Source: Bryum argenteum
Taxonomy: Eukaryota > Streptophyta > Bryopsida > Bryales > Bryaceae
DNA length: 64,000 bases
Direction of reading: 5' to 3'
Assembly (NCBI GenBank): GCA_037043015.1
Contig: CM073329.1
Coordinates: forward strand, 15,950,648 to 16,014,647
Part shown: one piece after another, positions 19,305 to 31,460 of the stretch
Layout: every line of letters begins with the position of its first letter
Numbering within the stretch: the first letter of the stretch is position 1
Notes under the pieces: model-generated
Databases searched by the model: none
Told to the model about the DNA's origin: nothing
Seen by the model: only the letters and a program-made list of their open reading frames with translations
Translations under genes and position numbers: made by a program

Positions 19305-20502
19305 GTGCGTGCGTGCGATTAGTAGTTTCTTTACCAGAAATTTGCTGTTGTCCAGCCTTGTATAGCAACACTCGCGGGAACAGAATAGATGAGGACGGAC
19401 TGCGGTGTGTGCCCTGGAGAATTGCAACCCCCGCACCCGCGCCTCACATAGTTTTTCTTAATGCTGTGATTCTCAACAGTTCTTATGCTTTTCCACTTGA
19501 GGTCTAGGGCTGTTACTATAAACTACAGAGATTCGGTGTGTTGGAGAGACACCTACAAAAGCTACGAGGAGGCGTTTTGCCAAGTTGTAGCGTTTGCGCT
19601 CTCTTTTACAAATGAAGGACTTCTCGGATTGATCGCATTCTGTTTGTTGCAGTCTCTTGTCTATATGTGGATGTTGTCGGCATACCTTGTTGGTAATGTA
19701 ATTGAAGGTGTGCAGTAATTGTCGATAGTGGTAATTGTGCACCAAGTATTTCCTCTGTCCCGATTCCGAGGAAGCATCTCTGCCACGACGTGAGAGGAAA
19801 ATTGATGAAAATACTCACGTACTGTCTCCCCGCATCTTCCGGTGCTTACTGGTTACGTTGAGCTCCATAAACGATCGTGAACGGAACTTTAAATTTGTAA
19901 TTTCCAGAAAGTGAATAGCTAGTGCCACTACGAGATATCGTAAGCAGAGATTACATTGTAGAGGACGTATCTTCAGCAGCAAACACACCAGCTCCATTGC
20001 TTCGAAATGAACAGATACATCTATCATCGTTTAGGTCATAATGAAAGTAGTATTGCTTCTCTTAAAAGTGCTGCTTTTGGTCATAGTACACGAAGTACAA
20101 GTCTAGCTCGAAAATACCATCCGATGATCAGCTTGAATTACGAAAGTGCGTTCTGCTTTCTAAATGAGAAACCGCTACGATAAATACAGTCACGCTTTTG
20201 AAGCACATATACATCGGGCTTGCTGAATTTACAGCAGGATAAGTTTCAATCAGAAGTGTCAACAATCGACACATTACACAATAAGTTGGACTCGCAACAT
20301 CTGTATATCTATCAAGCGAAATTTACAATACAAATACATCTGCCTCCTGGGAAGCCTACTTCCGGATCTTATCGAAAAGCTATTTAGTGTAAAATCAACG
20401 GTAAAATTGTGCGTTTCTCTGCTGTACAAATTCTGCAAATGTGCTGTGTGAAATTTTCTCGTTCCGATATTTTGTACAGTAGTGTACAAATGCTTAATTA
20501 CT
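19305..20502. other. Spacer between convergent genes
   Basis: Probably the 3' UTRs of the zinc-finger gene (plus) and the unrecognised gene (minus). No other gene seen. Confidence 0.5.
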
Positions 20503-21510
20503 TCAAGCCATAGGTCGCACTCCTCGTGCGAGCTGTGCAAGCTCCAAGAGCTCACTAGGGACCTGCAAATATTAAGCGCCAGAAATCAGAGTTCGTAATC
20601 CAAGAATTTGAAGTAAGTGACTGAGGACGAAGGAATCGAGACAAGACCTGCTGAAGAAGCACATCAACTTTGCTGCGAGCAAGCTTGAGCGATTTGAGCG
20701 AGCCTTCCACGTTAACTCTGGCGATCGACGAGTTTTCGATGAAGCCGGAGGACACCAAGCTCTGGGAACACATATCCTCCTCCACGAGCGCTAGCCCTTG
20801 TAAAAGCTGTCATAGCATACTAGAGTACTTTATTAAATTGTTCACAAAATATTGTCCTTCGTAAGTACGAGGAAAAGGAATTTGTTGCATCGAGATTACC
20901 TGCTCCGAAAAATCTTCCTCAATCTCAAGCTCTTGGACGAGTCTTGGTAAGTTGATCTTGAGACGGTTATACAACAGCGTCAAAGCCCTGATAAAACACG
21001 AGAAATTGAGAAACGGAGCTTCAAAAAACCTGAGACGAGATGCAGAATCACGGAAGATTCTTGAATCCGATTCTTGCAAGATGCAGAGTCACATACTTAA
21101 GACGAGACTTGCATTCGATAGACGGTCCGAACTTCGACTTCGCTTGCAAAAAGAACGTCGACAAAGCCGGAATCATGTCACGCGCGTCCAAGACCGCCAC
21201 CACAGCCATTTCCACGGGATCTTCCGTTACCTCAACCGGTCTGCCCTACATACACTAACATCTTATTTCACCGCTAATGTTCACCAGAAGGAAAAAAACA
21301 GAGAACCCAATTTTTTAGGTCAACAGATCAATACCAGATCAATCACGGAGCGATTAAGTAGCAACGGCCACGCCATAACAGCCAACACACGCCTCCGCCC
21401 GCATTTCATCGCCCTTCGATCGCACTTCCTGCCACCTGCTTCATTGCATTTGGACGAATTTCGATCGCCTCCTCTCCACTTCTTGCCATCGTTTTCTTTA
21501 CCGGATTCAT
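20503..21510 (-). CDS. Unrecognised helical protein, 5 exons, 176 aa
   Basis: Exons in coding order: 21510-21436, 21245-21097, 20987-20900, 20806-20648, 20562-20503. Frames join exactly and all introns are GT-AG; the first donor, GTGGCA, is weak, so exon 1 is less sure than the rest. The product starts MNPVKKTMARSGEEAIEIRP, continues through AVVAVLDARDMIPALSTFF and LKALTLLYNRLKINLPRLVQ, and ends ELLELAQLARGVRPMA. It is predicted mostly alpha-helical with Leu-rich amphipathic stretches, and has no signal peptide or transmembrane segment. I do not recognise the family. Small helical subunits of larger complexes (Mediator, tethering or kinetochore type) look similar, but that is only a comparison. 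The clean splice chain argues that the gene is real. Confidence 0.65.
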
Positions 21511-23265
21511 ACTTCTTCGGCGCGCGAGCTTCGCACCGTACTCTGAGCGTGAACGAAACAACTCCCTGTGAAGGTCTCGCGATAACGCTCAGCCTGTCCA
21601 TGGTAATCAAATCTTACATTTCCTCGCTCGAAGTTAGAATCTGGCGAGAGAGAGAGAATCACGGTTGATGGAGAAGCGGAATCGGAAGTGCAAGAGGGGC
21701 AGGTGGCTGGTATTTGGTGAGCGTCGAGGTGGAGTGCATGCGTTTTCGGAACCAGAGCTTTTTCTAAGGCCGAGGGCCCTTCGTTTGTTGCGTGGCGTGC
21801 TGGTGCAACCGATTTTCATTCTGCCGTAGAGTTGATCGGGAAATTGACGATCACGATCGATTTGGTACCGCTAATTGTTTCGCTGCAATGAGGTACGGCG
21901 CGGATCTGGTTTGTAGTTCGTCGCCGCCGCAGATTGGAGATCCACCGTTTGTCTGCTTATAGCTTCGTATTGCTGTTGCATGCGTTTTACGGGGAGGAAG
22001 AAGGTCATTGGGCGTATGACCTTCTTGATAGTACTAAATTTAATACTTGTGTTTGAGTGAGAAAGATGGCCCTCATTCGTTACTATTTTTAAAAGTGACC
22101 TATTCCTGCCAATCCAAATATCAATTTACCATGATCATGAATCACAGTTTCTCAAGCGATCATAAGTAAGTTACAACCTTACACGTAAAGTATAAATAAT
22201 TAAACCAAAATTCTATGATATATACATTTGTCTAATACAAGAGATATACATTAAGAATTTAGATTTCCAAATCAATTTTATCTTCATTGTACAATGGATA
22301 CATTTCGTGCCATGTTGATTTCATGGAGGCTCCCTTGTTGAGGGGCTCTAATTTTAATCACTTGAGGGCTTGAGGGCTTTTTGGTTTAGGAATGTGTGTT
22401 GAAGTTCAATGTCCTTCCCTCGTGAAGGTGCGAAACATGATAGATTTGGACAGTTGTGAACTTATCAGAATAAACACTCTTGGAACATTTTTATCACATT
22501 GACTTTACCTTTAAATTTAAAAGAATACAAGAAATATGTATAGAGAACAATACTTAAATCTACAATATTCATAATATACCAAAGACCCTCAAGTTGATTC
22601 CACATATTTATTGTACCTATAATCAATTGTTAAAAAAATCCACGTTCATTTGTTAATCTTCAATAAAGTTTCTCCAACATTATGCCACCAATTTCTTCGT
22701 GTCCAATAATGAAAGCCTTTTGTGAACAATATACCAGATCTCTTCCACCACAGGAGCTCAGGTCGATGTTTTCGTCTAGTTCCTCCGAATCCTAATAAAG
22801 AATCTTACGTGAAGAAAATTGCAAATCTAAAACTCGCCAAGTCAGCAGTGACAGGAATCCTAAGCAGACATTACTAACAGAAACAGCAAACTTACAGTGA
22901 AAATTATTCATACTAGTTGGCGCTTGTGCTGTCCAAATTGAGCAAACTGCGTCAACTGATCGTATCCAGTGGTAGAGGGGCTTCTTTGACGAAATGTCAA
23001 AAGGGCACGAGACATGTACAGTATTGCTAAAAGAGTGCTATTCCTGACTAGCTGGTACGAGTATATTACAACACTGATGCCGTACTCTATTGTTCTATTT
23101 CTCACTCATGAAGGATATCTTCGCCATTAAGGCTGGTCCTGCAAAACTTGTGAGTGGACTGGGTTTGAACGTCGGTATTACCGGTAGTATGAAAGTAGTA
23201 ACGAGTCTTCGAGAGACTCGCTGGAAATGGACACATTGAGGAAGCTCCAGTTGAATTCAAATCAT
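21511..23265. other. Spacer, AT-rich, no gene seen
   Basis: The 21.5-21.9 kb part is the probable promoter of the minus-strand gene. 22.0-22.7 kb is AT-rich without coding frames. 22.8-23.26 kb is the likely 3' UTR of the SNARE gene. Confidence 0.45.
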
Positions 23266-25912
23266 TCAACCTAAGTCGGACAATGATTTCATCAGCAATC
23301 TCCTGCCAATTGGGGGTGATGGAACCACAATATCTTTGTTTTCAGGATGAACGAGCTGGAAAGGTCAAGAAACCGCAATGAAGTTAGATTATCAATATTT
23401 TGCCCCAAGTGTAGATGTAGAGGTTCTGACGTAGCGATATCTTAGTCAATAGCATAATGGAAAACAGTCTCTCATGTTCTACATGCGACCATTGAGAGGA
23501 AAGTCTGCGGATAGGCCGATCAACATCAGCGTAAATTTTGATGTGAGCAGTTTACTGTTGATAAGTTGAGGTCGGACACTACCTTGACGATGATGAACGC
23601 GATGATACCCACAACGATGATGAATAAGAAGAACAAAATGCATCTGTCTGTGGCAATCTGCAGGAGAAATGTCATAGATGAGTGTCAATTCAAAACAGAG
23701 TAGCTAAATTCTCTATGCTTCAACGAGTTGAGGATCAATTTTCATTGGTCCAAAGTCCAGTTTAATACTTAACCAAAGATCTAGAAGTTACGAACTTTTC
23801 AAAAGTCTACGTGAGTGTATTTTCGGTGGAGGGGTTTAAACGCATGATTTACCTGTCGACCAGCGTCTTTAACAAGCTTTGAAGCTTTTTGCAGCGAATT
23901 CTTGCGTGAACCTATCTCGTCATTTGACTTGCCGTTTTGCTCCGTCTGCAAAATTTACTTAAAAGACACTTAGCAGATAATGCAGGATCCAGTGAACGTA
24001 CTGCTTACGAGGGTTGAGATATTGTTCTCACCCGCTCTATCCAAGCTTGCGTAAACATGCAACGGTCATCGAAGGGCTACTTAGGCTTAGGATGACTTGC
24101 AGTATTGGAAAAGGTTAGCACACGGTAGTTTGACATACCTGTCCTTTCAACGATGTTGCTTTTCCTACACCATTACTCTCTTCCGGGCCCTGTACAGATG
24201 ACACCAATCAGAAAACTGACATAATTCTTCGTCTGAATGGATCATGATCAAGCAGACAAAATCGCATGGTTCGTTGTGGCAGAAGTGCATACAGCTAAGG
24301 GGAGGGGTTGCAGTGCACCAACCTTTTCGGGCATTTCAATGGTCTCATGAACCTTTTCACCCGTCTTCTTCTTTTCAGTCTCGCCTTCTGGATTCGACAC
24401 GGCTGGAGGATACAAAGCTCGTCATTTTACTGACATCAAATTCTTACAACATTGTGGCAACTGGAACGCTGGAAAGCATTTCATACGGTTCTTAAATACT
24501 GATCGGACGGAACTTTCTTGTTGGAAGCCAGAAGTCCAGGACTATTGGACACGAGATACAAGGAGGAATCTTGGCTTCAATATCTATGAGGAAGATACAC
24601 AGACCACAATTTTAAGGGAGGAAAACTAACATGAGACAACGTGAACATCACTGTCACGCGCTGGATCAGCAAAAGAGCCTCCATCGAGAAGTTCTTGCTT
24701 GCTTCCAAACGAGCTTGTATAAGTCTTTCGCAGCGCAACGTAAGAGTTGAGCTCCTTGATCTGAAATCATCATAAAAATGTCGGGATAAACTAATTACAA
24801 CAAATCAATCTTCTATTCAAGAGATTCGTAAGCATGCACTGAGAAAATAAACGAAATAAGCTCGGCTGGAGGACTGCTCAAAATATCCGCAGTAGTCGCA
24901 ATTCTTACCAGTGATTGCTTCTTCTCATTCAGCAACTTGGTTGCTTCTGGAGCTGCTCTTCCTTCATCCTCCTTGATCTCTCTATCAAACTCTTTGATCA
25001 TCCTGCAACATTATTATTGAGAATTACAACGCGTCCGAGAGATAACATGACCACGATATTACGAAACTAATGCGGATGAAGTGTACAGAATTAATCTTTA
25101 CTATCGGCCTTATAGACTATGTGAGAATCAACGAACAGTGGAGTAGAGCGTAAGTATGCGTGACCTGTCACTGGACTAGAAATTTAAGCAGTCACTAGAC
25201 TAAAAGCCTCCTTCGAAAGAGAACACGATCGTGCTCGTTCAACGCATTGATCAAGCAAATAATTTCCGTCAACAGAAATGGGACACACCTCTTAGCCTCA
25301 CGCATCTTGGCCGTCAGCTCTTCCAGCTGCTTGCTTTGCCTTCCCACATCTTTGGTCTTGTCTAGTCGCTGAAAACCAGTCCTGGCAGTCCAAATTCATC
25401 ATCCTCAGAAGCCGTACACGATGGACGAGGATTTCAGCATAACGATCCACTGAGAAGTGAGAAAATCCACATAGTTCTTCTCTTCTCTACCTCACTCATG
25501 ATTTCAAAATCCAGTGAACTTTGGAGACTTAGACTGTCGAGTACCGAAGGCCTACTTGATTTGTAATTCGAGCTGAAACAGAATCCAATATTGTATCTGA
25601 CAACAATTCTGGTTGCATTGATATCAGGCTCGATCTTACGGGGCCATAAGACTATGCAGAGGCTCTCAATCATGCGAAAGTGACCGACTTACTGCTTGCT
25701 TAGATATTCTTACAAAACGACAATCGCCTGGCGGTACTCTGACACGGTAAGTACAATGTAGGATCCTGTGAATACACTCACATTCGACAGCACTTAGGTC
25801 ACCTCTACTCTAAATCAGAAGAAGACAAGTATACTTACGAGAGAAGCTTAAAGATGTCGCGAACTTCTTTTTCAAGGCTAACCAGCTGCGGCGGCACTGT
25901 CGTTGAAGCCAT
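23266..25912 (-). CDS. NPSN: NPSN-type (novel plant SNARE, Qb) protein, 9 exons, complete
   Basis: A membrane-fusion SNARE; the NPSN family is plant-typical and pairs with KNOLLE-type syntaxins at the cell plate and plasma membrane. Exons in coding order: 25912-25839, 25381-25289, 25002-24909, 24760-24631, 24402-24323, 24189-24139, 23945-23853, 23657-23583, 23355-23266; all frames join, 259 aa, normal length. Family words seen: GFQRLDKTKD, QSKQLEELTAKMREAKR, MIKEFDREIK, LNEKKQSLIKELNSYVALRK, SLKGQTEQ, QKASKLVKDAGRQIATDRC. They are followed by a tail anchor rich in F/I/V and the ending VHPENKD...RRLL. Odd: exons 5-7, the SNARE helix, have lost much of the usual hydrophobic heptad pattern (GETEKKTGEKVHETIEMPEK; NGKSNDEIGSRKNSL), although the central Gln region LKGQ is kept. 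This could be a divergent paralogue. Confidence 0.92.
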
Positions 25913-28834
25913 CGATAGCTGCGGCGCACTCTGTAATTCACTCAGAAGACCGCCTCACCCTAAACTGTTCCAATGCGGCTGTCAAGTTCCTTTTCTCAAC
26001 AGCATTGCAATAAGTCGAAGCTCAAATTGAGCTCCACTGCTCGGAGCTTCGAAGGGAAATCTACGACAAGCGATCGACTAACTTAACTTCCTCTCACTCT
26101 GCTGGTTCTCTCAATGTCAGTACTAAAAGATCACGGGAGTAATGCAGAATTCACGAGAAGACATCCGTTGGAAAGAGGAAGCTATAACGATAGAAAGCGG
26201 CATTGATGATCAGGAAGCGCCATGAAGACTACTAACAACACCATCGCCAGCCAACAATTGAAGGCGTCGCGATCGGACGAGAAGCTAGCAGTATACTGGC
26301 ATCGCCGTTGTGTCAGCCTTCCTCTGACTTCGGATGAACGTTGAAACTGGATGGGGATCATCCAAGTTGATGAATGTAGTTTGTGTTACTCATCGGCCGG
26401 CGGGCTTCTCGATGTGAACGAGAATTTCAAATATTCAAATTTGGCTTCTCGGAGCTGCATTGACGGCACCAAAAGCGGGAGATTTCCGTCAATTTTGTCA
26501 AGGAATTGTCCCAATCTCTGCAACCGACATATTCATGTGTGTACAGCTTATGGTTGATCCTCAGAATCAGAATTTTGTTTCTTTGTATTGCTTCAGAAGG
26601 AAGTTCATGTACCTGAGCCCCCAAAATCCTATTTACTGTTGCTATTTCCATGTAAACATTCTCTGAGACAGAGGTGACGCTTTCTTCTCATTTGATGTGA
26701 GCAACACTGGTGGGAGTTTGTAGTTTGAACTTTAATTATTGATAATTAAATTCATGATTTTGTTAGATTGATGAAATAAAGTGGGTGAGATGTGATGTTT
26801 ACTTATAATCAATTAATAATGCATCCTTATCACTCTCACATCTTCATGTCCTAGAATGTCATTCCTTCAACTTTTACAATATCAAACCTCCTAACGTCTA
26901 TGTTGGTCTATTCTGATCAAAAGAATAACTTGATGCATGTTGTGTACCAAAAGGTTTATGGCCTTTTGTGGCATGGAAACGGTATTGCTTTTTAGGGATG
27001 TGATGTTTAAATGATGTAGAGTTATCAATACTGATTGGTGATGCAAATATGTATCATAGAGGCTGAAGTTTGTAATTAGTGTATGTAATTCTAACATACA
27101 AAATGACCCTATGTATCATTTCAAAAAGGACTCCAAAGTTATGTTTTCTTTAGAATACATGCTATTTTGAAAAGTAAGAACATTTTGAAAAGTAATACGA
27201 TCTTGAGTTCGACTTTTAGCTTGTTCGTTCGCGATGTGCATGTCAAGCCGATCAAGCCTTGGATGTGCTGTCCGGGCGTGTCGACACCAAACACCACAGT
27301 TGAATCCAATGCAAGGTCGACTCGCCCGTACACTTGCAGACATACAATCACATGGGACCTTGATGCTTGCAACTGCACCACACTGAAATGCCATAGACTT
27401 AGATTTGCAGATGTTTCAGAAACTAAATCACATTCAAAGCGTATATTTCCATGAGTAGACTATGTCGTTTGCACTGTGCAAGTGACTTGAAGTATTCAGT
27501 TGTTCATCGGAAAAGCAAAGTTCGGTTTGTGATGTTTGTAGTTTAGTGAATGAATTTGATTTTGCAAATTCGAATCTTCTGAAATTACCGTTACCTAGAA
27601 AAACAACCGTTCCTTCTTTTAAATTGGAAAGAGTCCTATTGATAATTAAGCAATTATGAGAGTGGTTGGCCCACTACCGCCACTTTCTGATCCAACGATC
27701 TTGGGTTATTCCTAATGCCGCCCTAACCCAGTGCCCTTGTCTAAAACCTTTGTATGACCGACAAATCTGCCCGTGGAGTGCGCTTAGCTCTCATAGGCTC
27801 TAGAACCTTGCCTAAGATGCCCTCCCAAAGCTCAAAATGGAGAAAATGTCAATTTAAGCTCAAAAATAGGAATTTACCTTCAAATTTTTTACTACAGTTA
27901 CCTTAGGGTATACCCTACTTCCCATGAATTTTACACCCCAAAATTCAAATGTTAACCCTTTCAATGACCCTGACCATAATCGGTGATCTCCGAATGGGTG
28001 ACCGAGGTTGTTTAGGGGTTAAACAAGATCTGATGTGTTTGAAGTGGACTCGTACATATAAATCAAGCTGATTTACTATGCCAAAGTTCTCTTTGGTGTT
28101 TTTCACGTGGACGTGAGCAAGAGAATAAGAATATTTTGTTAATTTCAAGTTTAAGATATGTACTTATGAATCAAGGAACATGTACTTTATATTGTTCTCC
28201 TCACTTGCAAAGACCAATTATCTAAATGCTTTAAAACTATACAAAGTCCAAACCAAAACATATGTTGAGGAAGATCCCCAATATTGGTATGGAGTATTGT
28301 TGTATTTCAAAAACCATGGACAAAAGAAGTTGTGAGTACCTTATATGCATTTCCATTTTGTCATCAATAAAATTGGTTATCTTTCCATGCCCTCCAAGCC
28401 TTTCCTTTTTAGAATATTATATTGGTGTATACATAAGCCTAAATGCTTAAGTAGAATTCCTCAAAGCTTGCTTACCATAAAATGTACAAAATTTTGACAC
28501 ATTTCCAACAATTTTTTAAATATATTCTTGAACACAAACACTCAAATGGTCCTCTAAAACAATGCAATCCATGTAAACCGCTAAAACTTGGCTCGGGACC
28601 AAGAATGGCTCTCTTAGTGACTTTCATGGGAGGTACATAAGAGCTTGAAGGCAGATCTGCAATGTACTCACCTTGAACACAGACTACCCGTTTTAGAAAT
28701 ACTTACAAGTCCAACTTCAAAAATTCATAACAACTTCTAGAAGGGTCCATAAATCAGGCTTCCTCCGTGTCCAATCTTTTGTTGTTCTCATGCACACTAA
28801 TTGCTTGCTCGGCTAACTTCACTAAGATCTGTCA
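25913..28834. other. Spacer without a supported gene
   Basis: 25.9-26.3 kb is the likely promoter of the SNARE gene. 26.4-28.8 kb is AT-rich. A minus-strand frame at 27116-27394 has coding-like composition but no start, partner exon or family. Nothing else seen. Confidence 0.4.
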
Positions 28835-28836
28835 TA

Positions 28837-28939
28837 CTCCCTTCGTCCCATTTATATTGTTTAATAGGTTTTCTCAAATCTACATTGCAAGGAAGATTTG
28901 AGGGAACCTACTGTACAATATAAATGGGACAGAAGGAGT
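28837..28939. mobile_element. Stowaway-like MITE (Tc1/mariner), 103 bp
   Basis: The left terminus is CTCCCTTCGTCCCATTTATA, continuing TTGT; the right terminus is its near-perfect inverse (ACAATATAAATGGGACAGAAG, ending GAGT). TA dinucleotides (28835-28836 and 28940-28941) flank it. About 22 of 25 terminal bases pair. The CTCCCT.CGTCCCA start and TA target match plant Stowaway MITEs. No coding capacity. Confidence 0.75.
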
Positions 28940-28941
28940 TA

Positions 28942-29985
28942 CTAAAATTTGAGCCACTATTTGAGCAGGTTCCATTGATGCGATCAGGTGGAGAATGAAG
29001 CGTTTGAGAACCCTACTACAATCGAGGACGTCATCCCCTGTTTCGGAATCGAGGGCACCTCCTGCAACCTCAGAACCCTAGTCTCTGGCTGATTCATCTC
29101 ATCCCACTGTTGGAATTCGATCGGGACTTTCAGTTTTATCCAATGTGCAATTGATGTTTACGGATCTTGTGCCTGAGAATGAAATTTCATGAGTTCTGCT
29201 ATTGGATATGAAAACGCGCGATTCGTAGAGCCACGAACATTGCAGGATTTACAGTCATGAATCATCTATATTTCGCAATACAGAATGAATTAAACGCTCT
29301 CGTAGCTTTCGGGATGTAAGCTTCAAAACCTACGGAGCGAGACATCGAAATTTATCATCAAGATTCTGGCATTTGAATCAATGCCAGTGCTCTCCTACTT
29401 CGGTGATGTTTATACCAGGCAAGCCTCGTGTATTACGTGTTCGTAGACTGAAGAGTCACATGATATTTCTAAAATGATATCGTGAGCAAAGTCCTGCAAT
29501 GAAAGACTGCTGGTGTGAGCTTTCAGAAAGAACGACCTTTCATCTGTAGAGGAAGGTTGCTTGACGGCATGATTTCTACGATTCGTCTTTGTGAAACTCT
29601 AGATATTGCAAGGATCTGATGTAGATTCTCGTCGAAGGTGATATTTCTTAATTCGATGCTCAATGTTTATACGATTGCCACATTCGAGAAGAGATTGATA
29701 ATCTAGAGAAAGTTATAATTTCTCTAATGTGTATGTAACTGAAGTAAGAATTGCATTGCAGAGTCACGGGATTCTTCGATGAGTAGAGCCAGATACGAGG
29801 TTTTTCTTTTGAGATTAAAATTCCGGTGTATTCTGCATTGCAACCTCATGTAGGTTGTCTGCAAAGTATGCGGCTAGCTGTTGTGGTGTTTGCTCCTAAG
29901 AGGATTAGCAAAGTGGAAAGCTCAGCATTGTAGCGGATGTTGATAACAACGTTCAAGGTTCTTGGAGCATATGTAGGAGGATATT
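28942..29985. other. Upstream region of the membrane-protein gene
   Basis: No coding frame supported. Words such as AACCCTAG near 29075 suggest transcribed leader or intronic sequence. Confidence 0.35.
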
Positions 29986-31214
29986 ATGGTGTTGACTGAC
30001 CATATTGTCCAACAAGGAGGGAGTAGTTTTGCCCAGGGGAAACTTGATTTAGGACACGAATCATCACTATCTTCATTTTTGACATGGAACTTGTTTCGCC
30101 TTGCCCTCGTGTCTGCGTGCGTGCTCTTTGCCATTCTCCTTTCAACAGTTTACAGTCTCACCCGAGCCGGTGGTGCACCATCTACAAGAGGAGGCTGGTT
30201 AGAGACCAAGCAATCACCCTTGCACCACATCCTTCTTCGAGATCAAACTTTGTCGGATGAGTTAAAGTATGTCTCTTATATCACTCAGGTCTATAACTAA
30301 ATCATAACATTTTCTAATTGAAAGTTTTGTGATTATAGAGTATTTGGCAATGCAGGAACACTGATTGCGGATTGCTTCAAAGGATCAACGAGAAGGCAAC
30401 CATGGAGCTCAAGACTTTGGTAATTGCTGAGACAGTGGTACCCTATGACGAGAGAGCAACGCTTTCGAAATACGTAAGGGAGCAATTGGACGCGTCAAAT
30501 GTTATTTCCGATCAACAAAAGCTAGCTGTGATGACGATGGTGGATATGGCGCCCATAGAAGGGAGCGTCAACAAAGAGGACAAAGGAGTAGGAGGAAGTT
30601 TGCGAAACACCGCCGTTCTTGCATTGCTGAAAGTTTATCAAAACAATATCCATTTCATGATGATAGGGTAAGCTCTTTTTTTAACGAGAAGCAAAACTTT
30701 GCTCTTTTGAATTTTCTCTCTTTCTAGAATCTCACAATCTTTAGATGAATGACAGAGTTCGTGTTGAGCCTCGACTGGGTTGGAGGAGGATAACAGCAAA
30801 AGAACGCAATGCTTGGAATGATGTTTTATCAAGAGTTCTTTACAATAAGGTTGGAGCCATTCTTCAATTCTTAAAATAATCTAGTAAGTGGCATGCTTTG
30901 TGATGATTTCCATCTATTTTTAGCCAAATATATAGAATGTGTGAATTAGGGTGCACATCTTGCATATGACTGTGAGGTTGCTTGGGGGTTTAACGTTGGT
31001 GTGTGTGGAATGGACATCTTCATTAGTACAAAATGAGTTTTTATAATTGAGTTGAAGATATATTTCTTAGGTTTAGTGCATTCTTCTAACACATTAAGTA
31101 TATTGTGCAGATTCGAAGTGAGGCAAAGACTTTCTTGGCTTATGGAATCCCAACAAGACTTTCATTGGACTCTTTTACATATGATGCCAATCGCATATTG
31201 ACTAATAGCTTTGA
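29986..31214 (+). CDS. Unrecognised type II membrane protein, first 4 exons, 3' end not found
   Basis: Exons 29986-30266, 30356-30667, 30756-30849 and 31111-31214 join in frame through GT-AG introns and give about 263 aa without a stop. Seen: a hydrophilic N-terminus, one hydrophobic segment (LFRLALVSACVLFAILLSTV, about residues 36-60) that would act as a signal anchor, then a soluble part with the words LKTLVIAETVVPYDE, QKLAVMTMVDMAP, RNTAVLALLKVYQNN and RLGWRRITAKERNAW. The last donor (TTTGA|GTGAGT) has no convincing partner downstream; the repeat block at 31461 starts 250 bp later. Either an intron has been enlarged by repeats or the gene is truncated. Family not recognised. Confidence 0.55.
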
Positions 31215-31460
31215 GTGAGTATGAAACTTGTCTTTCAGAGTTGCTTTGGTTGTAAATAAAGGTCATTCAACATGAGGAGGAGTCTCTTAATGAGCCATTC
31301 TCATTCATCTTGTGTTTTGATTGTGGAATTCTTGCAATACTATAGTTGGACTTCCTCTTGCAGCTTGCTTTAAAAATTCATGTTTCCATGTGTATGATTT
31401 ATTTTAAAAGCTAAGTGGGTATAAGTTTCTCCTCCAAATAATGTATATGATTTTGCAAAT

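Noticed and set aside
24005..24050. Possible extra exon in the SNARE gene between exons 6 and 7 (ends at a GTAAGC donor)
   Set aside because: The candidate is 37 nt and would break the frame; the alternative acceptors give a stop codon.
27116..27394. Minus-strand frames with coding-like wording (VDLALDSTVVFGVDTPGQHI)
   Set aside because: No start in good context, no partner exon, no family I can name, and two overlapping frames look equally open.
28005..28025. TTTAGGGGTTAA as the right end of another TTAA element
   Set aside because: No matching left end within several kilobases.
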